Part shown: piece by piece, positions 22,878 through 35,038 of the stretch
Position numbering within the stretch: position 1 is the first letter of the stretch
Layout: each line of letters starts with the position of its first letter
NCBI GenBank assembly: GCA_928212115.1
Contig: CAKMRJ010005634.1
Span: 172,306,772-172,370,771 of the forward strand
Direction of reading: 5' to 3'
DNA length: 64,000 nucleotides
DNA from: Lactuca virosa
Lineage: Eukaryota > Streptophyta > Magnoliopsida > Asterales > Asteraceae
The notes under the pieces: model-generated
Database searches by the model: none
Seen by the model: only the letters and a program-made list of their open reading frames with translations
What the model was told of the DNA's origin: nothing
Program-made: the position numbers and the translations under genes

Positions 22878-25332
22878 TTAATGGCTTGAATTTCTTTTTT
22901 CCGTTAATTTCTCCAATTCCTCGAGCTCGTTTTCGTCATCCATATTGAACACTTCATTTGGAGCATAATCCTCCTTGAATCCATCTTCCACTCCAAATGT
23001 CATCTCTTCATCTCCTACTCGCAAGGTAAATTTTGAGTCGCGTATATCCACCAAGGCTCGAGCGGTATTGAGCAAAGGATGCCCACAGATAATTGGGATG
23101 TTCTTATCTTCCTTCATATCTAACACGACAAAATTAATTGGAAAAACAATTTTTCCAATTTTTACCAAGATGTCCTCTACTATTCCTCGAGGGTGAGTCA
23201 CTGAATGATTAGCCATGTGAATGGTCATTCTAGTAGCCTTTAAATCTGGAAGATTAAGCTTTCGATAGAACGAGTAAGGCATCAAATTAATGCTTGCTCC
23301 GGAATCGGTTAAAGTGTAAATCTTCATATTATTCCCAAATTAACATGGAAGTGTAAGGCGTCCAGGATCTCCTATATTCTTTGGTATTTCTCCCACTATT
23401 ACCATCGATCTTTGCTCACTTAGGACCACCTTGGAAGTCTTCTCTAGTTGTTGGCGAGTGTCGAGTAGGTCTTGCAAAAACTTTGCATATTCTGGAACTT
23501 GTGCTAGGGACTCAATAAAAGGAGTATTAATAGGAATACCCTTGACTTGCTTCATAAAATTCAAATGTTATTGTTCCAGAGGATGAACTCTTGCTTGAGA
23601 AGGAAATGGTAGCGGATGGCGAAAAGCTTTAACAAAAGATTGATATTTCTTTCAGTCTCAGTCCATGTGGAGATTGAAGCTCCACATCGTGATGTCGAGG
23701 ATTCATCAACAATTTTGTCTTTGACTTTTGACTTCTTTTGTTGTGGTTCGAGCTGATTTGGATCTTCTTCTAAGGCTTCTAGGAACTCACAAATAGTGTC
23801 CTCTTCAGTGTCGATGACCATGACATGCAGTTGTGGCTTTTTATCGGGAATTTGTGGATATAATCTCTCATTAACCAGTGGAGTTAATTGACCAAGTTGA
23901 GCTTCAATGTTCTGGATCGATGCTTGATAATTTCTAAGTAAAGCTTGTTGGTTTCTCATTAGAACTTGTTGGTCTCTTATTGTCACATCGGTCTCATCAT
24001 GTCGTTTTTTCGAAGCCTCCATGAACCTAGCTAGCATGGACTCCAGATCAACTTTCTTTTCAGGTTGTGGTTGCTCCTTTTGGTAAAAACCTCGGCCAAT
24101 TTGCCTAAAATTTTCTTCCTTTTGCTTTTCATATTCACCGTATGGCAACCACTCCTTCTTTAGCTTCCTCCGATCTTCATCGTATTTGTCTCCACTCGAG
24201 TAGCATACTTGAGCTTTCTTATTCCTGCTATCGTCCAAATGGCAATCTTTTGTTAAATGTGGACCATTACATCTTTCAGAACCCACACGAATAGCATGTA
24301 TGGATTGATCCATCTTTGTCATTCTTCGGTCCATATTATTCAACATAACTAACACATCCGCCATGTACTCAAAAGTTCCATTCCCAATTCCTTTTGCTCC
24401 ATCATTTTGAGGATTGTGATACTCACGCGAATGCTTAGAAAACTCTTCAATTAGCTCGTTGATTTCAGCGGGATTTTTCTTTGTCAAAGGTCCTTGAGAA
24501 TCAAGGAGTTGCCTTGTCATCACATTTACCCCATCATAGAATATTGATACTTCTTTTGGAATATTAAGATCATTTTGGGGGCAATTTCGAAGTAATCCCT
24601 TGTAACGCACCCATGCTTCATAAAGTGATTCACCCGGTTGTTGCTCAAAGTTAGCAATCACCTCTTGAGTTTAGACACTTTTGATGGTGGGCAGAATTGC
24701 TCTAAGAATTATTCACGCATTTGTGCCATGTAGTAATGGCACCTGGTGGAAGTGCCTTCAACCAATCCTTGGCAGCTCCTTTAAAAGTGACTAGAAACAT
24801 TCTCAATAACACCTTCTCGCGTGTAACATTTGGAATGTTGATGTAATCCGCGATGTCATTGACTTCATCAAAGTGTTTGTACACATCCTCATGATCCTTC
24901 ACAGAAAATGGAACGTCCTTTAGCGCGGAAAGAATATGTCCTTTAAGATCGAATGTGGCAGTGGCAGAAATCGCGGGTTGCACTAACCCTAGACCGGTGT
25001 CCTCTCGGATTCTCTTCTTGTACGTCTTCATTGAAATGTCGGCAATTTCTGCGATTTTGTCTTTTTGATCGTCTTCAGATTCACTTTCTTCTAATTCGGG
25101 TTCAGGCTCGTATTCGAATTATTGTGTATTAGGATTCTGCTCAAAGCTTTCAACCTTGCTTTGGTCCTTCGAGGGATTGCTCGATTCTCCTACGTTCTTC
25201 CCTTTCTTCTTACCAAAAACCGATTTAAGATCTTTGAAGTTTGAACGGTGATTTCTTGTCCGTCTTTTTACGAAGGGCTGACTCTGGATCTTCAAGTGGT
25301 GGAATCAAAGGTGTATTGGATCCACAGGTCAT
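22878..25332 (-). pseudogene. Athila-like Gag-protease of element 2, broken
   Basis: Starts at 25332 with MTCGSNTPLIPPLEDPESAL. The Gag domain lies at 25031-24702 (MKTYKKRIREDTGLGL, TFKGAAKDWLKALPPGAITTW) and 24661-23561 (IANFEQQPGESLYEAW, RQLLDSQGPLTKKNP). The zinc knuckle CERCNGPHLTKDC-type reads CNGPHLTKDCH, with Cys-Glu-Arg-Cys just before it. Protease at 23327-22878 has TLTDSGASINLMPYSF, with the Asp-Ser-Gly triad, and NIPIICGHPLL. Breaks lie near 25230, 24670, 23565 and 23338. The C-terminal acidic linker ends about 22900. No polymerase follows. Confidence 0.85.
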
Positions 25333-25636
25333 GTACTACTGCAACAAAAACAAAAATAAAAATGTAAAAACGAACAAAATGTAATTGAAAACTCCTACTG
25401 AATGTTCACCATGATGTGGTAATGTTACCACCTCGTGTTGAAGCAGAAAAGTAAACAGAAACGAAAAAACGAAAAATAACACGAAATAACTGAGTTCACG
25501 TCGTGACTTTGAGAGTTCAGGTCGTGACTTCAGATCTGAAAAAAATCTAATGCTAAAAATTAACTTTTTGCAGGTTTTACCCCATAAAAAGGATCGATTA
25601 ACCTAAAACAAATAAATCAAAAACTAAATTAGTCGT

Positions 25637-25654
25637 TCCCCACCAACGGCGCCA
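25637..25654 (-). other. Primer binding site of element 2
   Basis: On the minus strand TGGCGCCGTTGGTGGGGA, seven bases from the LTR end. It matches the tRNA-Asp 3' end except for two positions (GG TGG in place of GCCGG). Confidence 0.85.
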
Positions 25655-25660
25655 AAAACT

Positions 25661-27033
25661 TGATGTGGTGCAGACTATACGTTATCTAGCTTTAAATATA
25701 TAACCTAACTACTTATCTATTATTGCACCTATAGGTAGTGTACCTAGGCAGTGTATAGCATAGTAAAGGAAGTTGGGGCCGAACAAAGGGAACAGATTTA
25801 ATTAATTAATTTAACTACTAAAAATTAACCTAAAAACAAGCAAAAGTTTAATTGGCTTTTATCTGATTTTTCAAGTTCAGACAAACTTAATCACTTAACT
25901 AACGATTCAATCAATTACTAAAACCACTTCCATTTAGTTCGAATCCACTTCTCCTCTATGCTTAACTATTGATTATGGATTATTAATGTTGGTTAACAAA
26001 TATTATGTTATTAGCAATTCAAGTATAAATTTACTAATGTTTTCACTAATTCATGAAAAACTATGTATGGTCATACACTAGCAAACACAGAATCAGTTAT
26101 ATAATGTAGACAAACTATGTAAGATTAATCAAAATAAACACAATTGTGGTCATAATTTTATGTTCTCCAGCACAGCTAAATTAGTTACTTTTATCACTTA
26201 TCTAGCATTGGGTCGATCCTAGCTCTAGCAATTTAATGGTCACTAAACTACTAGGTAACAAGTTCATGTAATTTAATGTTCACTAAGATACACAGAACCT
26301 AAATTCAAGCAATTAAAGTATCAAATATTAACATGCTAGGTAGAGATAATCAAACACAAGCTCATAACCACCAATTAAAATCCATAAATCAATTAACTAA
26401 ACCATAGAGTTAAAGCTTCATCTAGCTAAACGGAAGCTACTAGATTCAGCTACTCATGGTTGATAATACAAACACAAATTCAATAAGAAAAGACATAATC
26501 ATAATGTACCAAACTAGGATGATGAATATCATCTTCAATCTCTTGATCTACAATTAAATCTTCTCCAAAGAATGCTTTCTCTCCGTTTTTCTGAACAGTA
26601 GTTTCTCCAGAATTCTCTCTGAAAATCTTCCTAGCCTCTCAAAATCGTGAAAGTGAATGAATATATATAGTTTTGGGAATATTCCCACTTCACGACGTGA
26701 ACAGGGATTTCACGTCGTGATTTGAGAAGAATCCTTATCGGGCAAGGACTCTACCTTCCCATGCACTTACCTTCTAGAATACTCACTCCACATTGTGTAA
26801 ATGATGGCCACGTCGTGATTTGGGCTTTTCGCTGGGATTTTCTTCTTTTAATTCTTCAATCCTCCAAAGTTCCACTTCTTGTTAATTTTGGTAATTATTC
26901 TTCAAGATTGTTCCTTTTGGATTCAAAATATAATTTAATTTCATAAGTATCATATATCTTTGTAAATAACCAAAATATTAATAAAAATGCATTAAAATAT
27001 TGCCTAAAAATATGTATAAATATGGCAATATCA
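25661..27033 (-). repeat. 5' LTR of Athila-like element 2
   Basis: 1373 bp. On the minus strand it starts TGATATTGCCAT and ends GCACCACATCA. TTCACGACGTGAA at 26689-26701 is followed by TTCACGTCGTGA at 26709-26720, in an AT-rich region with TATATATA (about 26661) that may be the promoter. Confidence 0.9.
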
Positions 27034-28959
27034 GTGCGAGAGGAGGGTATTCAGAAGACGACATTCCAAACTCGCTATGGGCATTATGAGTTCGTGGTGA
27101 TGCCTTTGGGGTCACCAACACACCAGCGACGTTCATGGATATCATGAACCAGGTGTGTAGGCCTATGTTGGATCGATCGGTGATCAGTTTCATCGATGAC
27201 ATTCTGGTCTATTCAAAGATGAGAGATTAGCACAAAGAGCATTTACGCAAGATTCTTGGGGTTTTGAGGATGGAGAGGCTCTACGCCAAGTTCTCCAAGT
27301 GCGACTTCTGGTTGCACGATGTTCAGTTTATCGGACACCTTGTCAACCATAATGGTATCTTGGTCGACCCAGACAAGATAGAGGCGGTGATGCAATGCGA
27401 AGTGCCGAGATCTCCATCTGAGATTCGGAGATTCCTCGGTTTGGCGGGATATTATCGGAGATTCATTAGAGATTTCTCCAAGATTGTTGTTCCTCTCACC
27501 AGTGTGACAAGGAAGGATGTTGTGTTTAGTTGGGGGCCAGAGCAGCAAGCATCATTTGAGACACTCCGCCAGAGACTGTGTGAGGCGCCGATACTTTCCC
27601 TCCCCGGGGGAGTTGAGGATTTCGTGGTCTATTGTGATGCATCCATTGCAGGGTTTTGTATTGTGTTGATGCATTGGGGGCATGTGATTACATACGCTTT
27701 GAGGCAGCTGAAGCCTCATGAAGCGAAGTATCCCACACATGATTTGGACTTGGGGGTGGTGGTTTCGCCCTCAAGATTTAGCGCCACTATCTCTATGGTG
27801 TTCGGTGTACCATCTACACTGACCATAAGAGCTTGAGATATCCTATGGATTATCCTAACCTGAATATGAGGCAAATGAGGTAGTTTGATGTAGTGAAAGA
27901 CTACGACTGTGAGATTCTGTATCACCTGGGTAAGGCCAATGTGGTGGCTGACACCTTGAGTCGCAGGGCGGTGAGTGCCCCAATTCAGGATGTGTGCATA
28001 AGGATGACTGTGATGACGCTAATTTTAGAGATTATCAAAGAAGCGTAGTCGGAGGCAATAAAAGAAGATAATCGGAAAAGTGAGTGGGTGATCGGCCAGA
28101 TTTCAGCCTTTGATATCGACAAAGAGGGCTTTTGACTCTTCATGGGTGGGTATGGGTATTATATGTAGGTGGGGACCAACGGATTTTGATGGAGGAGGCC
28201 CAAAATTCAAGAATTTTCCATTCATCCAGGGGCTATATCTTGACCTAAACCATACTTACTGGTGGCCATGTATGAATGGAGATGTGGCCTGGTTTGTAGA
28301 GCGATGTTTGACCTGCCGGAAGGTGAAGGCCGAGCACCAGCTCCCTCATGGAAAATTGCAGCCCTTAGAGGTTCCCCTATGGAAGTAGGAGCAGATCACC
28401 ATGGATTTTATTACAAAGTTGCCGAAGACTGCGAGCAATGTTGACACCTCTGGGGTGATAGTGGATCGTTTGACGGAGAGTGCTCACTTTCTAGCCATTA
28501 ACGAGAGCTCTTCTGCAGAGAAGCTAGCTGAGATTTATGTTCGAGAGGTGATGGATCGGCATGGGGTGCCAACTTCAATTGTGTCGAACTGGGATGTGCG
28601 TTTTACTTCCAGGTTCTGGAAGAGGTTTCACAAGGAGTTGGGTACCCGGTTACACTTCAGTACTGCATATCATCCGTAGAGGGACGGGAAGAGCGAGCAA
28701 ACTATTCAGACGCTTGAGGATATACTGCATGCTTGTATCATTGACTTTATTGGGAGTGGGGACTCCTATCTTCTGTTGGCTGAGTTTGCTTATAACAACA
28801 ACCATCATGCCAGTATCGGCATGCCCTCCTTTGAGCTTCTGTATGGAAAGAGATGTCAGAACCCAATTTTTTGTGGCGATGTTGGACAGGGGGTCATGGG
28901 GAGCACAGAGGTAGTGCTCAAGATGACCGATCTTATACAACAAGTTAGACAGAGATTGC
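27034..28959 (+). pseudogene. Tekay-like RT, RNase H and integrase of element B, 5' part
   Basis: Begins inside reverse transcriptase (QTRYGHYEFVVMP, about 27070; the catalytic Asp-Asp region near 27196 is frame-broken but readable as FIDDILVYS-like). The RT thumb and RNase H are open at 27264-27836 (KCDFWL, FLGLAGYYRRFIRDFSKI, YCDASIAGF, RQLKPHEAKYPTHDLDL). A frameshift near 27765 leads to YTDHKSL and NVVADTLSRR. Integrase follows: CLTCRKVKAEHQ (zinc domain), MDFITKLPKT, DRHGVPTSIVSN, FHKELGTRLHFSTAYHP and LLAEFAYNNNHHASIGM. Stops at about 28387 and 28677 fit TGG-to-TAG and CAG-to-TAG change. Interrupted at 28959 by the solo LTR. Confidence 0.9.
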
Positions 28960-31900
28960 TGTGACAACCGTCAAAATTTGAGTCAGTTCTAGAATAGATA
29001 AACTTGGTTGCACGTATAGGCACGACACATACTAGACTTAGTAACTAGAAGCTAAGTTATAACCTACTAGAAACTTGGAAACAAGTAGAATCGAAGGATA
29101 GTGTACTTCGATTTCACATTGGTATGTGAATTCTACAACTACTTAACTGTAATGACTATCCATATTCGGGTCACTCTTTGACTCGAACACCTTTTCATGA
29201 ATAATACACACACATTATGCACTTGACCTAGTAGTAGAAATTAGGTCAGAGTCTCGTGGAACTTAAATCAAAGTTGAAACTATGACTAGTCTAGTATACT
29301 TGGTTCCTCAAGTTCACTTGAATCTCGGAACCACTACATATAAATGCCAATAAACCGACAAAAAGGAATTACAAACATTATTTATAACTATGAAAAGAGT
29401 TATAATACCATAAGATAATTTAAAGTCTCCAAGATTCTATTTATTTAGATATCCAAAGATTTACAAACTCTCAAAAACCCTAAATGCCTTAAAAACCTAA
29501 ATTTATGAAATTTAACCTTAAAAATTTTATAAAAATAGTTATGAATCTTATAATATGATCTTATAATAATTAAAATTATGAAAATTCATTCAAGGAAAAT
29601 AAAATTTATAACATTAACATTTATCCCTAATTTATAAGGTAAAAAGAAAATCAAGGACTTTTATAAACAAAAACTAGACAAATGCAACTTTTATAAAAAT
29701 ATTGAAAATTTTATAAAAATTGAGGGAAACTATATAAAATAAATGGAAGATATGGGGAGTCTCTCTCCTCATTGAAAAATTCAGATCTCTCTCCCCATAT
29801 CTCTCCTCCTCCCAACACACATAATTAATTTTCCAACCTACACACTCCATCTTCTTCACTTCTCTCTCTCACTCTTCAATTCCCCCAACACCATTTTCTC
29901 TCTTCCTCTCTCTATAACCACGAAATTTTTCCAGAAAATGAAGCCAAAAACACTCCTTAAACACTAAATTTTCATCATTTGAATTAATCTTGAAGGTAAT
30001 CACGAATTTTCTTTCATTTTACTTCACCTTTCCTTCAAGTTTTGCTATTTTTCTTGCACTTTCTCCTTCTTCTACTTCTTCATCTTCTTCAAACTTGTTT
30101 TCTTTTTGTTAAAATGGTTTTTAGAACATCATGGATGTGTTATAACACCATGAATGTATGATAAACAAGGTTACATGTTCATGATCTTAGTGCAAAAATC
30201 GATTTTAAGGACTAAAACATCAAACTCAAGTTAAGAGTTTTTGAGAAACAAAATTTTGTTCATAAATGCATGTATACATTTTGATAAGTTTTAATCTTTT
30301 GATCTCTGGAAACATGACTACAATATGAGTTTATCATGATATCTTTAAAATATTTCAAAAGATTTACTCAAAGAAATGATGAAAACTCACTTTTCTAACC
30401 AATCATCATGCATGCAATCTGCCAGATTTCTTTACCTGACTTTAAACTGCCATATCTCACTCATTTCTTAACTACAATTCGAGATTATTTTTCTAAAATA
30501 TAATATTTTGAGTTATCTTTCAAACCCATCTTACCTCACTGGAAAATTCTAATATTTCGATTTTTAGCAATTTTTACAAAACTGTTGCTCAATCAGCACC
30601 TTTTTGTGAATACTGGTGTTGTATTGCATGTTCAAATGTCTTATTCATCACTAAAAATCAAATAAAAATTAATTTGAGCACTTAACATCATGTATTAAGA
30701 GGTATAAAAAGATCTTGATTCAAAAGGCTTTGGAACATGTTGCAAAAATTCTCAAAGTAACATCAATAATCTTTACCAAAATCACAAGAATCAAGTTTTC
30801 TCTATAATTGTTTGAGCCTTTAGGCATGTTTTTCGACATCAAAAATAAGAAAACAATTTTTCATTGTTATTAAATTTGTTGAAGATGCATTCTGGAAATT
30901 TTCAGCTCAATATATATTTTCTTTATTTTTACATGAAAATAATAAGAAAATAGAGTGTTAAAGCATATAAAATACTTACACTTGTAAATAAATTCTGGAA
31001 ATATTTGTGGATGACCCTTTACGTTAACAAACATCTCTCATGAAGTTTCATCGATTTTTGTTACTGTTTAGTGTAGTTTTTAGTTTTCTTTTTATTTAGC
31101 TCCAATAAATTATAAAACCACTTTAGGGAATGTGAAAATATTATTTCTTATTTTTTTCAGCTTGTACCTTATATCTAAGACTCGGAAAAATATTTTGAGA
31201 ATTTTTGAAAATGTATATCTATTTTTCTTGAATTTTTGTGTTTGTAATGGACTAAAAACAGGAAAAATAGTTTTACTCATCCAAATTCATGAACATTTAC
31301 CAGAAACTCTTATAATATGTTAGGATGATACATAAAATTTTTGATGATTTTTATCTTCTTTATGCTATTTTTCTTCTATTTTCCCAGGATTTAATACACT
31401 TAAATGTACAAAAATCAGAAAAATTGTGTTAAACTTTTTGAAAACACATATTAATATTTTTCCCAGATTATTTACACTGTAAAACAGTTACACAAAAATT
31501 ATAAGAATTTTTCATGATAATTTACTATTTTTCCATGATTTTATGATTATTCAAGGAATTAAATGGTGAAAAATAGTTAGACAAATCAAAAATTCAAGAA
31601 AAATTATCTTAAGGTCTTTGACTTCAATTAAAACTGAAATACAAAGTTTGGGAAATTTTAGAACTAAATTGATTTTGTTTTTGAATATTTAATCATTAGA
31701 ACACCTTTTAAAATGTTAAATATTAACATTTCAATAATGAGAATTTTCCACTTAAATTGTTATAACAATTGGTTCATTGAAATTTAATTTTCACAGAAAA
31801 ATGTTTTTAACTTATCAATATTAAATTTTGACACAATATTGACATAATTCTATTGTAGTATACTAGTGTTAGATTTCGATTAGAGACTCACTAGCGAATA

Positions 31901-31974
31901 TCATTATTGTAGGAATCGGTAGTGGTACACGTGGAAAGTAGTTCAAGGCACCATTTGCATCATATCAATGCATT

Positions 31975-33193
31975 GTGAGTATTCACGCACTCCCCTATTT
32001 TTGGTTTTTATGTTTTGGGGTGGAAAAGCATGTCCGAAAAACTATTTATTGTTCGTTGTATTTTAATTGATTCGTATCAAACTCGATTGCTATATTTTGC
32101 TATAATTTGCTATATTCTGATATGTATGTATATGCAACACGGAACATGAGAACTTATCGTCTTAAGTCCCTTCCCTTATACTTTACTCCAACCATTAACT
32201 CTTTGAGCCAATGGTCATTGTGGATAGCGCTATTAGGAATTGACAACTCCTCACTCGCCCGATTGCTTGAGTGCATGATACCATATAATCTATGGAATGA
32301 TAAGCATAGATCTTGATAGGGCATCAATCATAGGCTTGGTTGGGAACTCATTGTTTGCTCATACACATACAAACTCGTTTATTAATTATAGAAATGAATT
32401 TTGTTTCTTATTATAGCAATAAACTTTGTATCTCATTATAACAACGAACTTTTGTTACTAAATACTTATTTACTTGTTTTAGCAACAAACTTGGTTTCTT
32501 CTTATAGTAACAAACTTGTTTGCTCCTTGTGACAATGAACTTTGTTTCTCATTATAGCAATAAACTTTGTATCTCATTATAACTACGAACTTTTGTTACT
32601 AAATACTTATTTACTTGTTTTAGCAACAAACTTGGTTGCTTCTTATAGTAACAAACTTGTTTGCTCCTTGTGATAATGAACTTTGTTTCTCATTATAGCA
32701 ATAAACTTTGTATCTCATTATAACAACGAACTTTTGTTACTAAATACTTATTTACTTGTTTTAGCAACAAATTTGGTTGCTTCTTATAGTAACAAACTTG
32801 TTTGCTGCTTGTAGCAATGAACTTGATTGCTCATTATAACAATAAAACTTGTTTACTCATTTTAGTAACAAACTTTATTTCTAATGAGAATATAAGCGTT
32901 GCATCTCATTTGGGCAACATACTTTATCTCTCTTGATGACAACGAACTTTGTTTATGCAAACTTAATACTCATTTTTGCAATATATTTCTATTTATGGAA
33001 ACTTTATTACTCGCTTTAGCAACGGACTTCTATTCATGAAAACTTATTTACTTATTTTAGCAATGAACATTTGTTTATGGAAACTTTTATCAATATTCAG
33101 ATTATCATGAATTTCAAACTATATTATGTTATAAACTTGTGAGTACTCACAAACTATTTTTATAGTTGACGCTCGTTTTACATGCTTTTTCAG
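31975..33193 (+). other. Putative LTR leader intron in the solo LTR
   Basis: Donor-like ATT/GTGAGT at 31975, acceptor CATGCTTTTTCAG/GAA ending at 33193, and a stem-loop array between them. GTGAGTACTCAC, itself a palindrome, occurs just before the acceptor at about 33138. The order matches that in the LTRs of elements A, B, D and E. Inferred from sequence only. Confidence 0.42.
32380..33080 (+). repeat. 141-bp higher-order repeat of stem-loop monomers
   Basis: Three 141-bp copies start at 32415, 32556 and 32697 (AGCAATAAACTTTG). Each holds about five monomers of roughly 28 bp containing AAACTTG. Several monomers are hairpins with the same loop and different stems: AGCAAC/GTTGCT at 32622-32640 and 32763-32781, AGCAAT/ATTGCT at 32813-32831. 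More divergent monomers extend to about 33080. Confidence 0.88.
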
Positions 33194-33410
33194 GAATCAT
33201 CGAGTAAGTGGCACTTAGGGACACTTCACTTTTAGGAGCATTCGCATGTGTTGTATTTCAATTTACATTGTGATTTCTTTTAAAAGTTGTTCAAACCCAT
33301 TGTAAATTTGTAATGATTTTTAATACTATGGTTGGTGTTGTCTTTTAACTTTTGCTATGAAACCCTCTATACTGCCACGCCTCGTGTTTCCGCTTTAGCG
33401 GGGTGTGACG

Positions 33411-33930
33411 ATTGCTAACGGCTTAGAGCCTCCAGAAGAGTTATACGGATCAACGATGCTCTAAGCTAGAGTTCCAAGTCGAGGATTTGGTGCTTCTGAA
33501 GCTGTCACTCTGGAAGGGTGTTATCCGCTCCAGGAAGCGGGGCAAGCTGGGCACCAGGTTTATTGGCCCTTTCTGAGTTTTGGTCTGTGGGGGCAAAGTG
33601 GCTTACTGGTTGGAGCTGCTGGAGGAGTTGAGGCAGATTCATGATAACTTCCATGTCTCCCAGTTGAGGAAGTGTAAAGCTAATAAGACATTTGTGGTCC
33701 CTTTAGATAACATTCAGGTCGATGATCTCCTGAATTACGTTGAGAAACTCGTGACAAATCTGGATTGGCGAGTGAAGATCTTGAGGAACAAGGTAGTGGA
33801 CTTGGTCAAAGTTCAGTGGCAACACTGAAAAGGCTCGGAGTGGAACTGGGAACCCAAGTTCAAGATGCGTGAGCACTATCCTGAGTTGTTTCTTGAGGAT
33901 GACTTCGAGGACAAAGTTTGATTCTAGTGG
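33411..33930 (+). pseudogene. Tekay-like integrase C-terminus and chromodomain-like end of element B
   Basis: Continues integrase after the solo LTR: LEFQVEDLVLLKLSLWKGV, GKLGTRFIGPF, VAYWLELLEELRQIHDNFHVSQLRKC, then the chromodomain-like tail KVQWQH, GSEWNWEPKFKMREHYPELF. The order and tail are those of Tekay/Del chromoviruses; such domains are thought to guide integration to heterochromatin. Stops at about 33574 and 33826 lie at likely TGG or CGA codons. The final stop at 33919-33921 is just before the PPT. Confidence 0.88.
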
Positions 33931-33938
33931 GGGAGAAT
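33924..33938 (+). other. Polypurine tract of element B
   Basis: AGTGGGGGAGAAT directly precedes the TGTAACATTC LTR start; it is the primer for plus-strand DNA synthesis. Confidence 0.85.
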
Positions 33939-35038
33939 TGTAACATTCGAATATCAGGTATTATTATTTTAGCTCTTAACTTTATCAAATTTTCACAATC
34001 AATCCCTTATGGTAAAAGCTTCGCATTTTAGTCGTACATTGGGCATACTAGAGGGTACACGCAGTGTACTCATATGATGCAGGATCGCAGGTGGCCTGCT
34101 AGTACGTTGGGCGTACGTGTGGTACGCCGGGTGTGCTAGCCCAATCATTAAACCCTAATTTTAGGGGTTGCTCCCTATTTAAATCACCTTATACCCCCTT
34201 GGACTATCCATATCAACCACCATTCCCTCCTCAAAAAGCATAATCCCGAGTCTAAGGTGTTTGTGTGAGTTTGAGAGCTTATTAAGTGATTTGGTGCATA
34301 TTGTTGAAGAAGGAGGCTAGAGAAGAAGGAGTTGTTGCTTGCAAGCTTATAGATCCAGAAACCATTCCTCATTGTGTATCTTTTTCAGGTATAAAGTTTG
34401 TACCTTGATAAGTTTCCTTGTTGATCTCCATGGATGAGTTTTACGAGCTTCTTGTCCCCAAGTTTGGACCTTTATGAGTTTGGAGCACTACAGAGAATAT
34501 TAGCTGTCCTTTCATGCATTTTAGGGCTTGTAGATTCATAAAAATAGTTGCTTGATCATTTCCTATGGCCCAATCTAGCCATGCAAAGGCTTAAAGTCGA
34601 CAACTTTATGGATTAAAACACCTTAGGATGGTCATATATGAAGTTTGGTTAAGTTTCTTAACAATTTAAGACATAAAAGTTGGTGAAGTTGGATCAGACG
34701 GAGTACGTCGGTCGTACTCCTGGCTACGCCCCATGTAGCCAGTTCTGCCCCCAATTGGTCACTGATCGCGTTGTATGCCCCGCGTAAGAGAGAATACCCC
34801 CAGTATACATGTTAGGCAGTTAAATTTCTTTGACTTTTGACTTTTGGTCAAGATTTAGGGATTTAGACCATGAGAAGGGCAAAATTGTCTTTTTACCCTT
34901 AATGGACTTAGTTGTGGGATTTGGACTCGCGAGTTGAGTTTTGGACCTAAACTATTAATTAGGTTTAATTATTTTGTTGATTAGGCGGAGTCTAGTTCTG
35001 ACAGTTTGGATGTGAGATTTACTTGTCGTCGGTATCAA

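Larger units (their letters stand above)
17511..27033 (-). mobile_element. Athila-like element 2, pol-less, degenerate
   Basis: The 5' LTR is 25661-27033, PBS 25637-25654, gag-protease 25332-22878, the ATHILA ORF1-like region 21794-20221, the 3' untranslated part 20220-18564, and the truncated 3' LTR 18563-17511. There is no room for, or trace of, reverse transcriptase, RNase H or integrase between protease and ORF1-like region. The left LTR lacks 301 bp present at 25661-25961. Reading frames are broken many times, and the LTR copies differ much more than those of element 3, so this is an older insertion. Confidence 0.85.
28960..33410 (+). mobile_element. 4.45-kb solo LTR with 5-bp TSD
   Basis: Flanked by ATTGC at 28955-28959 and 33411-33415; rejoining restores element B integrase. 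It starts TGTGACAACC and ends GGGGTGTGACG (CA changed to CG). No primer site, polypurine tract or retroelement domain occurs inside, so I read it as one long LTR. TATA-like TATATAAA lies at about 29731, pyrimidine-rich tracts at 29755-29920, a GTGAGT site at 31975, a tandem array at 32380-33080 and a TTTTTCAG acceptor at 33193. Its layout resembles that of the Tekay-type LTRs. Lineage is not certain. Confidence 0.82.
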
